A stretch of DNA of 64,000 nucleotides from Glutamicibacter nicotianae. Lineage in GTDB: Bacteria; Actinomycetota; Actinomycetes; Actinomycetales; Micrococcaceae. Under the pieces are notes generated by a model. The model made no database searches, was not told where the DNA came from, and saw only the letters and a list, made by a program, of their open reading frames with translations. Location: assembly GCF_006539525.1 (NCBI RefSeq), contig NZ_BJNE01000014.1:38532-102531 (forward strand), written 5' to 3'. This document shows positions 1 through 8,066 of the stretch, piece by piece (the stretch's first letter is position 1; each line of letters begins with the position of its first letter). Made by a program: the position numbers and the translations under genes.

Positions 1-2
1 CC

Positions 3-3000
3 GTGGCCGAGCGTATCGCCGAGGAAATGGGCACGACCATCGGCGAAGAGGTCGGCTTCCACGTGCGCTTCACCGGCGAGGTCTCGCGCAAGACCAAGCT
101 CAAGGTGATGACCGACGGCATCCTGCTGGCCGAGATCCAGCGCGACAAGCTGCTGAAGAAATACTCGGCGATCATCATCGACGAAGCCCACGAGCGCAGC
201 CTGAACATCGACTTCCTGCTCGGCTACCTCAAGCAGATCATGCCCAAGCGCCCGGACTTGAAGATCATCATCACTTCGGCCACCATCGACCCGCAGCGCT
301 TCGCCGCGCACTTCGGCAAACAGGATGCCGACGGCGAACTGGTCCCCGCCCCGATCCTGGAGGTCTCCGGGCGCACCTTCCCGGTGGAACTGCGCTACCG
401 GCCGCTGCAGGCCGATCAGCCCATGGACGCCGACGAGGCGGCCGAGAACACCCTGGAAGAAGAGCGCGACCCGCTGGATGCGGTCACCGACGCGGTCAAG
501 GAACTGAGCCGCGAAGCACCGGGCGACATCCTGATCTTCTTCTCCGGCGAGCGCGAAATCCGCGATGCCGCCGATGCGCTGCGCGCGATGGTCACCGCCA
601 ACAAGCGCCTGCCGCGCTATGAGGTGCTGCCGCTGTTCGCCCGGCTGTCGCTGGCCGAGCAGCACCGGGTCTTCCACCCCGGCGGCGCACCGCGCATCAT
701 CCTGGCCACCAACGTGGCGGAGACCTCGTTGACCGTGCCGGGCATCAAGTACGTGATCGATACCGGCACCGCGCGCATCTCCCGCTACTCGCATCGCACC
801 AAGGTGCAGCGCCTGCCGATCGAGCGCGTCTCGCAGGCCAGCGCCAACCAGCGCTCGGGCCGCTGCGGCCGCGTCTCCGAGGGCATCGCCATCCGCCTGT
901 ACTCCCAGGAGGACTACAACTCCCGACCTGAGTTCACCGACCCGGAAATCCTGCGCACCAACCTGGCCAGCGTGATCCTGCAGATGATCTCCATGGGCGT
1001 GGTGGCCTCGGCCGCCGAGGTCGCCAGCTTCCCGTTCGTCCAGCCGCCCGAAGCCAAGGCGATCACCGATGGCGTGAACCTGCTGCGCGAGCTCGGGGCG
1101 CTGGGCCAGGACAAGCCGGCCAAGCTCACCGAGGTCGGCCGGAAGCTGGCCCAGCTGCCGCTGGATGTGCGCCTGGGCCGGATGATCGTCGAATCCGCGC
1201 AGCGCTCGGTCGCCAAGGAAGTGATGGTGCTCGCCGCCGGGCTGAGCATCCAGGACCCGCGCGAGCGGCCCAGCGAGGAGACCGGGCAGCGCGAGCGCGC
1301 CACCGAGCTGCACAAGCGCTTCGCCGACGGCAAGTCCGACTTCATCGCGCTGCTGAATCTATGGGCCTATCTGCAGGAGCAGCAGAAGGAATTGTCCTCC
1401 TCGGCCTTCCGCCGGCTGTGCAAGGCCGAGTTCATCAACTACCTGCGCGTGCGCGAGTGGCAGGATTTGTTCACCCAGCTGCGCCAGCTGGCCAAGCCGC
1501 TGGGCATCACCGTCGCGGCCGCCCCGATCGAGCCGGCAGCCAACGAGGACGAGGTGCACAAGTCGCTGCTCTCCGGCCTGCTCGGGCACATCGGGCTCTA
1601 CGACGAGCGCAAGCGCGACTACCAGGGCGCGCGCGGCACCCGGTTCGCGATCTTCCCGGGTTCGTCCCTGTTCAAGAAGTCCCCGACCTGGGTGATGTCC
1701 GCCGAGCTGGTGGAGACCTCGCGGCTGTGGGCGCGCACCAATGCGGCCATCGACCCCGCCTGGGTGGAGGAGCTCGCCCCGCACCTGCTCAAGCGCACCC
1801 ACTCGGAGCCGCACTGGTCCAAGCGCAACGGCTCGGTGATGGGCTACGAGAAGGTCACGCTCTTCGGGCTGCCGATCGTCCCCCGCCGCCAGTTCCACTA
1901 CTGGCGGGTGGACAAGGACCTGGCCCGCGAGCTGTTCATCCGCCACGCGCTGGTTGAGGGCGATTGGCGCACCCACCACAAGTTCTTCGCGAAGAACCGC
2001 GCGCTGCTCGAGGAAGTCGAGGAGCTGGAAACCCGCATGCGCCGCCACGACCTGCGCATCTCGGACGAGGACCTGTTCGCGTTCTACGATGCCCGGGTGG
2101 GTGCCGAGGTGTACTCCGAGCGGCACTTCGACCGCTGGTGGAAGAAGGCCCGAGCCGCCGACCCGGCGCTGCTGGACTTCGACCCCGAGGCGCTGCTGGC
2201 CGAAACGGACGCGGTGGACGAGACCGCGTTCCCGACCACCTGGAAGCTCGGCGGCATCCACCTGCCGCTGTCCTACGAGTACAACCCGGCAGCATCCGCC
2301 GGCGAGGGCGATGGCGTGTCGATCACCGTGCCGGTGGTGTTCCTCAACCAGCTCGATCCTGCCCGCTTCGCCTGGCTGATCCCGGGGCTGCGCCACGAGC
2401 TGCTCACCGCGCTGATCCGCTCGATGCCCAAGGCGATCCGCAAGAACTTCGTGCCCGCCCCGGATGTGGCTTCCAAGGCCCTGGGGATGCTGGAGGCGGA
2501 CTTCGATCCGGACACCGACGAGCTGGCCGAATCCCTGGCCCTGGTGCTGCGCCGGCTGCGCGGCATCGTCGTCGACCCCGCCTCTTTCGATTTCGCCGCG
2601 CTGCCTGCGCACCTGCGCTTCGGCTTCACGATTACCGACGGTTCGGGCAAGGTGCTCGGCCGCGGGGACGATCTGGCTGCGCTGCAGTACAAGTTCGCCG
2701 CCGCCAACCGCGCCGCACTGGCCAGCGGGGTCAACTCCCCCGGGGCGGCCGCTCCGGGCGCAGCCGGCAAGCCCGGGACCCCGGGGGCGATGGCTTCCTC
2801 CTCGAAGCGGCAGAAGAAGGGAGCCAAGGCCGCCGGCTCCGCGGCCGCTGGCTCCGCTGCCACCGGGGCCTGGGACCAGCGCGGGCTGGATCACTGGCCG
2901 CAGCTGGAATCCGCTGGCGAGACCCTGGGCGATACGCTGCCGCAGAAGGTGAGCACCACCGTGATGGGCCAGCAGATTACCGCCTACCCGGGGTTGCTGG

Positions 3001-3770
3001 ATACCGGGGACAAGGTGGACCTGACGGTCTTCCGCACCCAGGCCGAACGCGATGCGGCGCACCGCACCGGCGTGATCCGGCTGCTGATGCTGCGCCTGCC
3101 GCCAGCAGCGAAGTTCGTGATCTCGCACCTGAAGAACGCCGAGAAGCTGGTGTTCACGCAGAACCCGCACGGCTCCATCGAGAAGCTGATCGCCGACTGC
3201 ACCATGGCAGCGGTGGACCAGCTGGTGCCCGAGCGGCTGCCGATGAACCGCGCCGAGTTCGAGGCGCTGTTCGAAACCGTGCGCGCCGAGCAGATCGATA
3301 CGGTCTTCACCATCACCGCGATCGTGGCGAAGGTGTTCGGCTCCTCCACCCGCATCGCCAAGGATGTGAAGAACACCAAGTCGCTGGCGATGTTCGCGGC
3401 GGTGAGCGATATCCGCTCGCAATTGGAGCAGCTGATCTACCCGGGCTTCATCGCCGCTACCGGCGCGCCGCACCTGATGCGCCTGCCACGCTACCTGCAG
3501 GGCATCGAACTGCGTCTGGACAAGCTGCGCGGCGGGGCGGTCACCCGCGATTCGCAGGCCTTGTCGATCATCCAGAAGCTGGAGGACGAATACGATGCCG
3601 CGCTGGACAAGGTGCCCGAGGGCGCCCGCGTGCCGGCCGGCTTGGCCCAGGTGAAGTGGATGCTGGAGGAAATGCGCATTTCGCTGTTCGCCCAGGAGCT
3701 GGGCACCGCCTACACGGTCAGCGAGAAGCGCATCCGCAAGGCCATCAAGGATTCGCTGGCGCAGCTATAG
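3..3770 (+). CDS. hrpA: ATP-dependent RNA helicase HrpA, 5' partial
   Basis: DEAH-box RNA helicase of the HrpA family, which unwinds RNA using ATP. The visible part (1255 codons) begins inside the first RecA domain: DEAH is at residues 60-63 and SAT at 92-94, then come the helicase C-terminal domain (QRSGRCGR motif), the HA2 region and a long DUF3418-type C-terminus. The Walker A loop must lie left of the window, so the GTG at base 3 is probably not the true start. Residues about 910-960 form an Ala/Gly/Ser/Pro-rich low-complexity linker inside the C-terminal half. The stop overlaps the convergent azlD stop by 6 bp. Family assignment is secure; the cellular substrate is not visible. Confidence 0.95.
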   Translation: MAERIAEEMGTTIGEEVGFHVRFTGEVSRKTKLKVMTDGILLAEIQRDKLLKKYSAIIIDEAHERSLNIDFLLGYLKQIMPKRPDLKIIITSATIDPQRFAAHFGKQDADGELVPAPILEVSGRTFPVELRYRPLQADQPMDADEAAENTLEEERDPLDAVTDAVKELSREAPGDILIFFSGEREIRDAADALRAMVTANKRLPRYEVLPLFARLSLAEQHRVFHPGGAPRIILATNVAETSLTVPGIKYVIDTGTARISRYSHRTKVQRLPIERVSQASANQRSGRCGRVSEGIAIRLYSQEDYNSRPEFTDPEILRTNLASVILQMISMGVVASAAEVASFPFVQPPEAKAITDGVNLLRELGALGQDKPAKLTEVGRKLAQLPLDVRLGRMIVESAQRSVAKEVMVLAAGLSIQDPRERPSEETGQRERATELHKRFADGKSDFIALLNLWAYLQEQQKELSSSAFRRLCKAEFINYLRVREWQDLFTQLRQLAKPLGITVAAAPIEPAANEDEVHKSLLSGLLGHIGLYDERKRDYQGARGTRFAIFPGSSLFKKSPTWVMSAELVETSRLWARTNAAIDPAWVEELAPHLLKRTHSEPHWSKRNGSVMGYEKVTLFGLPIVPRRQFHYWRVDKDLARELFIRHALVEGDWRTHHKFFAKNRALLEEVEELETRMRRHDLRISDEDLFAFYDARVGAEVYSERHFDRWWKKARAADPALLDFDPEALLAETDAVDETAFPTTWKLGGIHLPLSYEYNPAASAGEGDGVSITVPVVFLNQLDPARFAWLIPGLRHELLTALIRSMPKAIRKNFVPAPDVASKALGMLEADFDPDTDELAESLALVLRRLRGIVVDPASFDFAALPAHLRFGFTITDGSGKVLGRGDDLAALQYKFAAANRAALASGVNSPGAAAPGAAGKPGTPGAMASSSKRQKKGAKAAGSAAAGSAATGAWDQRGLDHWPQLESAGETLGDTLPQKVSTTVMGQQITAYPGLLDTGDKVDLTVFRTQAERDAAHRTGVIRLLMLRLPPAAKFVISHLKNAEKLVFTQNPHGSIEKLIADCTMAAVDQLVPERLPMNRAEFEALFETVRAEQIDTVFTITAIVAKVFGSSTRIAKDVKNTKSLAMFAAVSDIRSQLEQLIYPGFIAATGAPHLMRLPRYLQGIELRLDKLRGGAVTRDSQALSIIQKLEDEYDAALDKVPEGARVPAGLAQVKWMLEEMRISLFAQELGTAYTVSEKRIRKAIKDSLAQL

Positions 3771-4088
3771 CGGCCAGGAAAGGATCCCGACATGCACCGC
3801 GGTGCCGCCGAGCACGCTGAGCACCGCGTTGGACTTCAGCAGGTGCAGCCCCACGGTGGCCGCCAGCGCGGCGGCCACCGGCCAGGCCACTGCCGGATCC
3901 ATGATGCCGGCTGGCAGGGTGGCAGCAACCAGCACCACCATGATGCCCAGCGGCATGCGCAGGGCGAGGTAGTTGATGAACCCGTTGCTGCGCAATTTGG
4001 CAATGAAGGCGAAGGGCAGTGCGCGCAGCCCGAAGGTCACGGCGGTGCTCACCGCGATGGCCGAAAAGAGGTACAGGCTATCGGGCAT
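3765..4088 (-). CDS. azlD: AzlD-family branched-chain amino acid exporter subunit
   Basis: Small membrane protein (107 aa) of the AzlD family, the partner of AzlC in export of branched-chain amino acids or analogues. Several hydrophobic segments cover most of its length. The ATG at 4086-4088 was chosen because it overlaps the end of azlC by 11 bp, the usual translationally coupled arrangement; an in-frame extension to 4139 would lie wholly inside azlC. It is the second gene of a two-gene operon read away from the Lrp-type regulator. Its 3' end overlaps hrpA by 6 bp. Confidence 0.85.
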   Translation of the reverse strand: MPDSLYLFSAIAVSTAVTFGLRALPFAFIAKLRSNGFINYLALRMPLGIMVVLVAATLPAGIMDPAVAWPVAAALAATVGLHLLKSNAVLSVLGGTAVHVGILSWPL

Positions 4089-4872
4089 TGCTTCCTTCTT
4101 CCTGAAGTGGCGCAGCGGCAGGCTCGCCGTCGCCAGCACCGGTGCGCCGGCGCAGCAGGTAGGCCACCGCCAGTCCGGCCAGGAACATCGCCATGGCCAC
4201 CACCATCATGCTCTGCGGCGCGATCCAGCTGGCCACCACTGCGCTGATCAGCGCCAGGCCGGACACCGGAATACTGCGGTACGCCTTGAACGCTTCGATC
4301 GCCAGCACCGCAAACAATGCGGTCACCGCGAATTCCAGGCCCTTGATGGATTCGGGGATCAGTGAGCCCAGCAGCGCCCCAGCCAGCACGCTGGTGGTCC
4401 AGCTTGCATGGAGCAGGCCCTGGATGGCCAGGATCCGCGTCGAGGAATAATTGTTCCGCTCCGCCTGCAGGGTCAGCGCGTAGGCTTCATCGGTCAGTGC
4501 GAACATGCTGTAGATCTTTGCGCCCTTGCCCCTGACCCGGTGCAGCGGGAAGGAGATCGCATAGAACACATGGCGGAAGTTGACCAGCAGCGAGGTCAGG
4601 GCGATATGCGACAGCGGAGCGACGGCGGCCAGCAGGCCGATCAAGAGGAACTCCAGGGAGCCGGCCAGCACCAGCCCGGCCAGCAGCGGCGCGGACCACC
4701 AAGGCAATCCCGAACGCACCAGCAGCACCCCGAGCGCCAAGCCCAGGGGCATCACTGCAACACTGGCGGGAAGCACATTTTTCGCACCCAGCCGGATCTG
4801 CTGCCACTTCGACGCCGCTGTCGACGGCTGCACCGGCGTGGCAGCGCCGATCATTGCTTGATTTCGGATCAT
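4078..4872 (-). CDS. azlC: AzlC-family branched-chain amino acid exporter subunit
   Basis: Integral membrane protein of 264 aa matching the AzlC family by its hydrophobic profile and the characteristic stretch around FRHVFYAISFP and FALTDEAYAL. AzlC and AzlD together form an exporter for branched-chain amino acids. It is transcribed divergently from an Lrp/AsnC regulator, with an 81-bp spacer holding an AT-rich near-palindrome, so control by that regulator is likely. The ATG at 4870-4872 gives an N-terminal tail of about 30 residues before the first membrane segment; a slightly later start is possible. Confidence 0.88.
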   Translation of the reverse strand: MIRNQAMIGAATPVQPSTAASKWQQIRLGAKNVLPASVAVMPLGLALGVLLVRSGLPWWSAPLLAGLVLAGSLEFLLIGLLAAVAPLSHIALTSLLVNFRHVFYAISFPLHRVRGKGAKIYSMFALTDEAYALTLQAERNNYSSTRILAIQGLLHASWTTSVLAGALLGSLIPESIKGLEFAVTALFAVLAIEAFKAYRSIPVSGLALISAVVASWIAPQSMMVVAMAMFLAGLAVAYLLRRRTGAGDGEPAAAPLQEEGSNAR

Positions 4873-4895
4873 ATGGCAATTTTAGGAAGTTTGCC

Positions 4896-4907
4896 ACCAA
4901 ATATGGT
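4896..4907. promoter_or_regulatory. Candidate Lrp-type operator between azlC and lrp
   Basis: The 12-mer ACCAAATATGGT reads as ACCANATNTGGT and is palindromic at 10 of 12 positions. It lies in the short AT-rich spacer between the divergent azlC and Lrp genes, where an Lrp-family regulator typically binds to control both directions. Visible dyad only; binding is inferred. Confidence 0.35.
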
Positions 4908-4953
4908 TGCTAATCATTGGCCTGGGCGGGCCGCGATACGCAATAATAGCTGC

Positions 4954-5388
4954 ATGGATGAACTTGACCGTGCAATTATTGCCGAACTGGTGGAAGACGG
5001 GCGCATCAGCAATCTGGAGCTCTCGCGCCGGGTCGGGCTGACACCTGCCCCCTGCCTGCGCCGCGTCCAGCGCCTCGAGGCCGAGGGGATCATCCGCGGG
5101 TTCAGCGCGATCATCGATCCCAAGGCCTACGGGCGGGGGTTCGAGGTCACCGTGGCCGTCGACGTGACCATGAACAACGAGCAGAGCCTGGAGGAATTCG
5201 AGGCCGCCGTGATCAACGTCGACGGCGTCACCGAAATCCGGCGGCTCTACGGGCAGCCCGACTATTTCCTGCGCATCCAGGTGGCCGACTCCGAGCAGTA
5301 CGACAGCCAGACCATCCCGAAGCTCACCGCGCTGCCGGCGGTGAGCCGGGTGACCTCCCATATGACCATGCGCAAGGTCCGCGGCTAG
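4954..5388 (+). CDS. Lrp/AsnC family transcriptional regulator
   Basis: 144-aa regulator with an N-terminal helix-turn-helix (about residues 19-45, including LSRRVGLTPAPCLRRVQRLE) and a C-terminal RAM-type ligand domain (about 65-140) that usually binds amino acids and mediates octamer assembly. The ATG at 4954 gives the standard Lrp N-terminus (MDELDRAII); the upstream in-frame extension runs through azlC antisense sequence and is rejected. Divergent placement next to azlCD suggests it activates the exporter in response to branched-chain amino acids, as BrnQ/AzlCD-linked Lrp proteins do. Confidence 0.92.
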   Translation: MDELDRAIIAELVEDGRISNLELSRRVGLTPAPCLRRVQRLEAEGIIRGFSAIIDPKAYGRGFEVTVAVDVTMNNEQSLEEFEAAVINVDGVTEIRRLYGQPDYFLRIQVADSEQYDSQTIPKLTALPAVSRVTSHMTMRKVRG

Positions 5389-5409
5389 GCCTTCACAGGG
5401 CTGAAGGCC
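5388..5409. terminator. Hairpin between convergent lrp and HIT genes
   Basis: GGCCTTCA and TGAAGGCC form a perfect 8-bp stem around a 6-nt loop in the 24-bp gap between two convergent genes. It probably serves both directions, although no clear U-run is present. Confidence 0.55.
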
Positions 5410-5412
5410 GGC

Positions 5413-5841
5413 TCAGGCCTCGGGCACGAACTGGCCGTGGCCGTCCTGGCGCAACCCCTCGCGCAGCGCCTGCGCGTTGTTCTCCATGGCCTGCGGATCC
5501 GGGTTGTCGGCCGCCCGGGACAAATCGAAGTCGGCCAGCGAATTGGTCGGCCAGACATGCACATGCAGGTGCGGTACCTCGAAGCCGGCGATCATCAGCC
5601 CGGCGCGCTGCGCGGAGAACACGCGCTTCTGGGTGCGCCCGATCTTGGTGGCGACCAGCGTCAGGTGCGCCATCAGCTCGTCGGGGGCGTCGGTGAACTC
5701 GTCGATTTCCTCGCGCGGAACCACCAGGGTGTGCCCGTCGGACAGCGGCCCGATGGACAGGAACGCCACGCATTGCTCGTCCTTCCAGACGAAGCGGCCG
5801 GGAATTTCCCCGTTGATGATCTTGGTGAACAGCGTGCTCAT
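5413..5841 (-). CDS. HIT family nucleotide-binding hydrolase
   Basis: 142-aa histidine-triad protein. The defining triad HLHVHVWP has His at residues 91, 93 and 95, and the upstream G-H-T-L-V-V-P motif (36-42) completes the nucleotide pocket. Such proteins hydrolyse nucleoside phosphoramidates, AMP-lysine or dinucleoside polyphosphates; the specific substrate cannot be read from sequence. It is cytosolic, with no signal peptide. It sits 29 bp downstream of a rhodanese gene on the same strand and may share its transcript. Confidence 0.93.
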   Translation of the reverse strand: MSTLFTKIINGEIPGRFVWKDEQCVAFLSIGPLSDGHTLVVPREEIDEFTDAPDELMAHLTLVATKIGRTQKRVFSAQRAGLMIAGFEVPHLHVHVWPTNSLADFDLSRAADNPDPQAMENNAQALREGLRQDGHGQFVPEA

Positions 5842-5870
5842 TGCTGCCTTTCTGCGTTGATTGCTGAATT

Positions 5871-6707
5871 CTAGTGGCGGTGCTGCTCGTCACTCGTGGC
5901 GATCGGCGCATCCGGGTAGGAGCAGTATTCGGACCAGCTGCCGGGGAACAGCGCCAGCTCGATCCCGGCGGTGGCCGCGGCCAGCACCTGGTGCGAGGCG
6001 GTGATCCCGGAACCGCAGTAGGCGGCCGAACCCGGCCGCTCGGCGCCCAGCTTCGCGAAGCTGGCCTGCAGCGCTTCGGGCGCGTGGAACCGCATCTGCG
6101 CGTCCAGGTTGTCGGTGGTGGGGCGATTGCGCGCGCCGGGGATATGCCCGGCCACCGGGTCCACCGGTTCCTCGATGCCCAGATAGCGCGCGGTGGCCCG
6201 CGAATCAATCAGCGTCCCGGCCACCTGTCCCAGCTCCTCGTACTCCACCACCGGCATCCGGCCCCAGGACAGCGACACGCTGCCCGGCTCGGCCTGCTCG
6301 TAGCCCAGCGCCAGCTGCCCGCCGGCGTCGGTCCAGGCACCCAGTCCCCCATCGAGCACCTGCACGCGCTCGAACCCGGCATGGCGCAAGAGCCACCAGG
6401 CGCGGGCGGCGGCCAGCGCGCCGGCGTCGTCGTACACCACGACCTCGCTGCCGCCATCGATCCCCCAGCGGCGCGCGGCCGCTTCGAAATCCGCCGGCAG
6501 CGGCAGCGGATGGCGGCCGGTGTGCTCGCCCGGGGTCCCGGAGAGCTCCTTTTCCAGGTCGACGAACACGGCGCCGGGAATATGCCCGGCGGCGTAGTTC
6601 TGCGCGCCGTCATCGCGCCCGAGCACCCAGCGCACGTCAAGCAGCACCGGGTTCTGGCCTGCGTCCAGGATTTCGCGCAGCTGCGCGGCGCTGATCAAGG
6701 GGTTCAT
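5871..6707 (-). CDS. Sulfurtransferase with tandem rhodanese domains
   Basis: 278-aa protein with two rhodanese domains (about 5-130 and 150-275). The C-terminal domain carries the catalytic loop CGSGITA with Cys231, the type found in 3-mercaptopyruvate sulfurtransferases rather than classical thiosulfate rhodaneses; the N-terminal domain has no catalytic Cys. It would transfer sulfane sulfur to cyanide or thiols. The ATG at 6705-6707 overlaps the stop of the upstream metallo-hydrolase gene in an ATGA arrangement, so the two genes are translationally coupled; longer upstream readings lie inside that gene. Confidence 0.9.
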   Translation of the reverse strand: MNPLISAAQLREILDAGQNPVLLDVRWVLGRDDGAQNYAAGHIPGAVFVDLEKELSGTPGEHTGRHPLPLPADFEAAARRWGIDGGSEVVVYDDAGALAAARAWWLLRHAGFERVQVLDGGLGAWTDAGGQLALGYEQAEPGSVSLSWGRMPVVEYEELGQVAGTLIDSRATARYLGIEEPVDPVAGHIPGARNRPTTDNLDAQMRFHAPEALQASFAKLGAERPGSAAYCGSGITASHQVLAAATAGIELALFPGSWSEYCSYPDAPIATSDEQHRH

Positions 6708-7408
6708 TGGCTGTGTCCTCCCAGCAGCTCGTCGAGTTCGTGTTCGATTCCGGGTTCCGGGCGCAGATAGCTGCATCCCGCGCGCTGGGCGATCGCGCCG
6801 AGCTGGCGGTCGAACAGGCCCAGCCCGTTGCCGTTGAGCAGCCCATCGTGGATCGGGATCCAGCACGCCGCATCCACCGCCACGGCGAAATCGGCCGCCT
6901 CGGCCATCTTGCCCCACGGGGCCATCACCGGCAGCAGCAGCACATCGGGCTTGGCCCCGATGGGAACCTGGTAGCTGTCGCCCGGGTGGAAGATTTCCCG
7001 CTGGCCGACCGCGCGGTCCCCCAGCAGGTAGCCCACGTTGGCCACCAGCGGGATCGAATGGTGGATCGTGGCGTGGGTGCCGCCGAAGGTGCGGATGCGG
7101 ATGCCGCCGACGATGAAGTCGGCCCCGGCCCGCACCGCCACCACCTGGGCTTGGCTGGCCGGCGGCAGTTGGCCGCGCAGCGACTGCGCCAGCGCTTCGG
7201 GTGCGTAGAGCTCCAGGACGGGGTTCGCTTCCAGCGCGGCGACAATGGCCGGCTGGTCTGCATGATCGGCATGCTCATGGGTGATCAGCACGGCATTGAT
7301 GCCGTTGAATGCGTCGTCGAGCTGCGAGAACCCGCCCGGATCCAGCAGGACCTTGCCGTCGATCGTGCCCACTTCCACGCAGGAATGGCCCCTAAGTTTG
7401 ATGCGCAT
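6704..7408 (-). CDS. MBL-fold metal-dependent hydrolase (UlaG-like)
   Basis: 234-aa metallo-beta-lactamase-fold hydrolase. The metal-binding motif HEHADH (residues 44-49) is preceded by the LLDPGG strand and followed by a later H-P-G-D and a C-terminal H-D, as in UlaG-like L-ascorbate-6-phosphate lactonase relatives. The substrate is unknown. It overlaps the rhodanese gene by 4 bp, forming a two-gene unit that suggests a shared role in sulfur or small-molecule detoxification; that role is inference from adjacency only. Confidence 0.88.
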   Translation of the reverse strand: MRIKLRGHSCVEVGTIDGKVLLDPGGFSQLDDAFNGINAVLITHEHADHADQPAIVAALEANPVLELYAPEALAQSLRGQLPPASQAQVVAVRAGADFIVGGIRIRTFGGTHATIHHSIPLVANVGYLLGDRAVGQREIFHPGDSYQVPIGAKPDVLLLPVMAPWGKMAEAADFAVAVDAACWIPIHDGLLNGNGLGLFDRQLGAIAQRAGCSYLRPEPGIEHELDELLGGHSQ

Positions 7409-7560
7409 ATCCTTAGCGTAGGCTCAGCGCCCCGCCCATGCCAGAGCCAGACACGCATTGCGCCGCAAAGTTGGCTAAAATTGAGGGAAACCGCAGGTGA
7501 TTGGCCCAGTTTGCTGGCTGGTCGCCGGTCCGCAACAACGTCAAGGAATGGTGCACGTCG

Positions 7561-7986
7561 ATGTCCCAGCCAGAAACCCGGGTCACCAAGCAGCGCCTGG
7601 CCGTCACCGAGGCGCTGAGCGAGGTCGATGATTTCGCCACCGCACAGCAGCTGCACCGCTGGCTGCAGGATTCCGAGAAGAAGGTTTCGCTGGCCACCGT
7701 GTACCGCCTGCTGCAGTCCATGGCCGACGACGGCCTGGTCGACGTGCTGCGCAGCGGAGATGGCGAAGCCCGTTTCCGCCAGTGCGTTACCGAGGTCCAC
7801 CACCATCACTTGGTCTGCCGCTCCTGTTCCAAGACCGTCGAGGTGCTCGCCCCGGCCGTCGAACGCTGGGCCGCCCGCGTCGCGGCGGAGCACGACTTCT
7901 CCGATCCCGAGCACACCGTGGAGATCTACGGCCTCTGCGCCGACTGCCGAGCCAAGGCCGAGACCGGCACCAGCTCCGCCAAGTAG
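7561..7986 (+). CDS. zur: Fur-family regulator, probably zinc-responsive Zur
   Basis: 141-aa Fur-superfamily repressor: winged helix in residues 1-75 (ATVYRLLQSMADDGLV), then a dimerisation domain with the HHHHLVC cluster at 80-86 and two structural zinc pairs, Cys86/Cys89 and Cys126/Cys129. Zur is favoured over Fur because of this zinc-site arrangement and because a Zn/Mn-type ABC transporter lies 2.3 kb away, but metal specificity is inferred. The start ATG at 7561 gives the usual short N-terminus (MSQPETRVTKQR); an in-frame TTG at 7501 would add 20 atypical residues. AAGGA lies 13 nt upstream. Confidence 0.85.
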   Translation: MSQPETRVTKQRLAVTEALSEVDDFATAQQLHRWLQDSEKKVSLATVYRLLQSMADDGLVDVLRSGDGEARFRQCVTEVHHHHLVCRSCSKTVEVLAPAVERWAARVAAEHDFSDPEHTVEIYGLCADCRAKAETGTSSAK

Positions 7987-8028
7987 CCGTTTCAAGACCC
8001 GGGATCGGTTATCCCCACAAGAAAATAC

Positions 8029-8066
8029 TCGAAGACATTTTCGAATAACGGGCGTATACTTATAGC
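8029..8066 (+). promoter_or_regulatory. SOS-box-like operator overlapping a leaderless promoter
   Basis: TCGAAG-ACAT-TTTCGA at 8029-8044 matches the actinobacterial LexA box TCGAAC-N4-GTTCGA at 10 of 12 specified positions. AAGACA (8032-8037) and TATACT (8055-8060) are spaced by 17 bp as -35 and -10 elements. Transcription would begin close to 8067, the A of the DUF222 gene's ATG, giving a leaderless message. The box covers the -35 region, where LexA repression would be effective. Confidence 0.55.

Noticed and set aside
1359..3473. Very long antisense open frame opposite hrpA
   Set aside because: The high third-position GC of hrpA keeps the reverse frame open; its amino-acid composition is atypical and no domain is recognisable.
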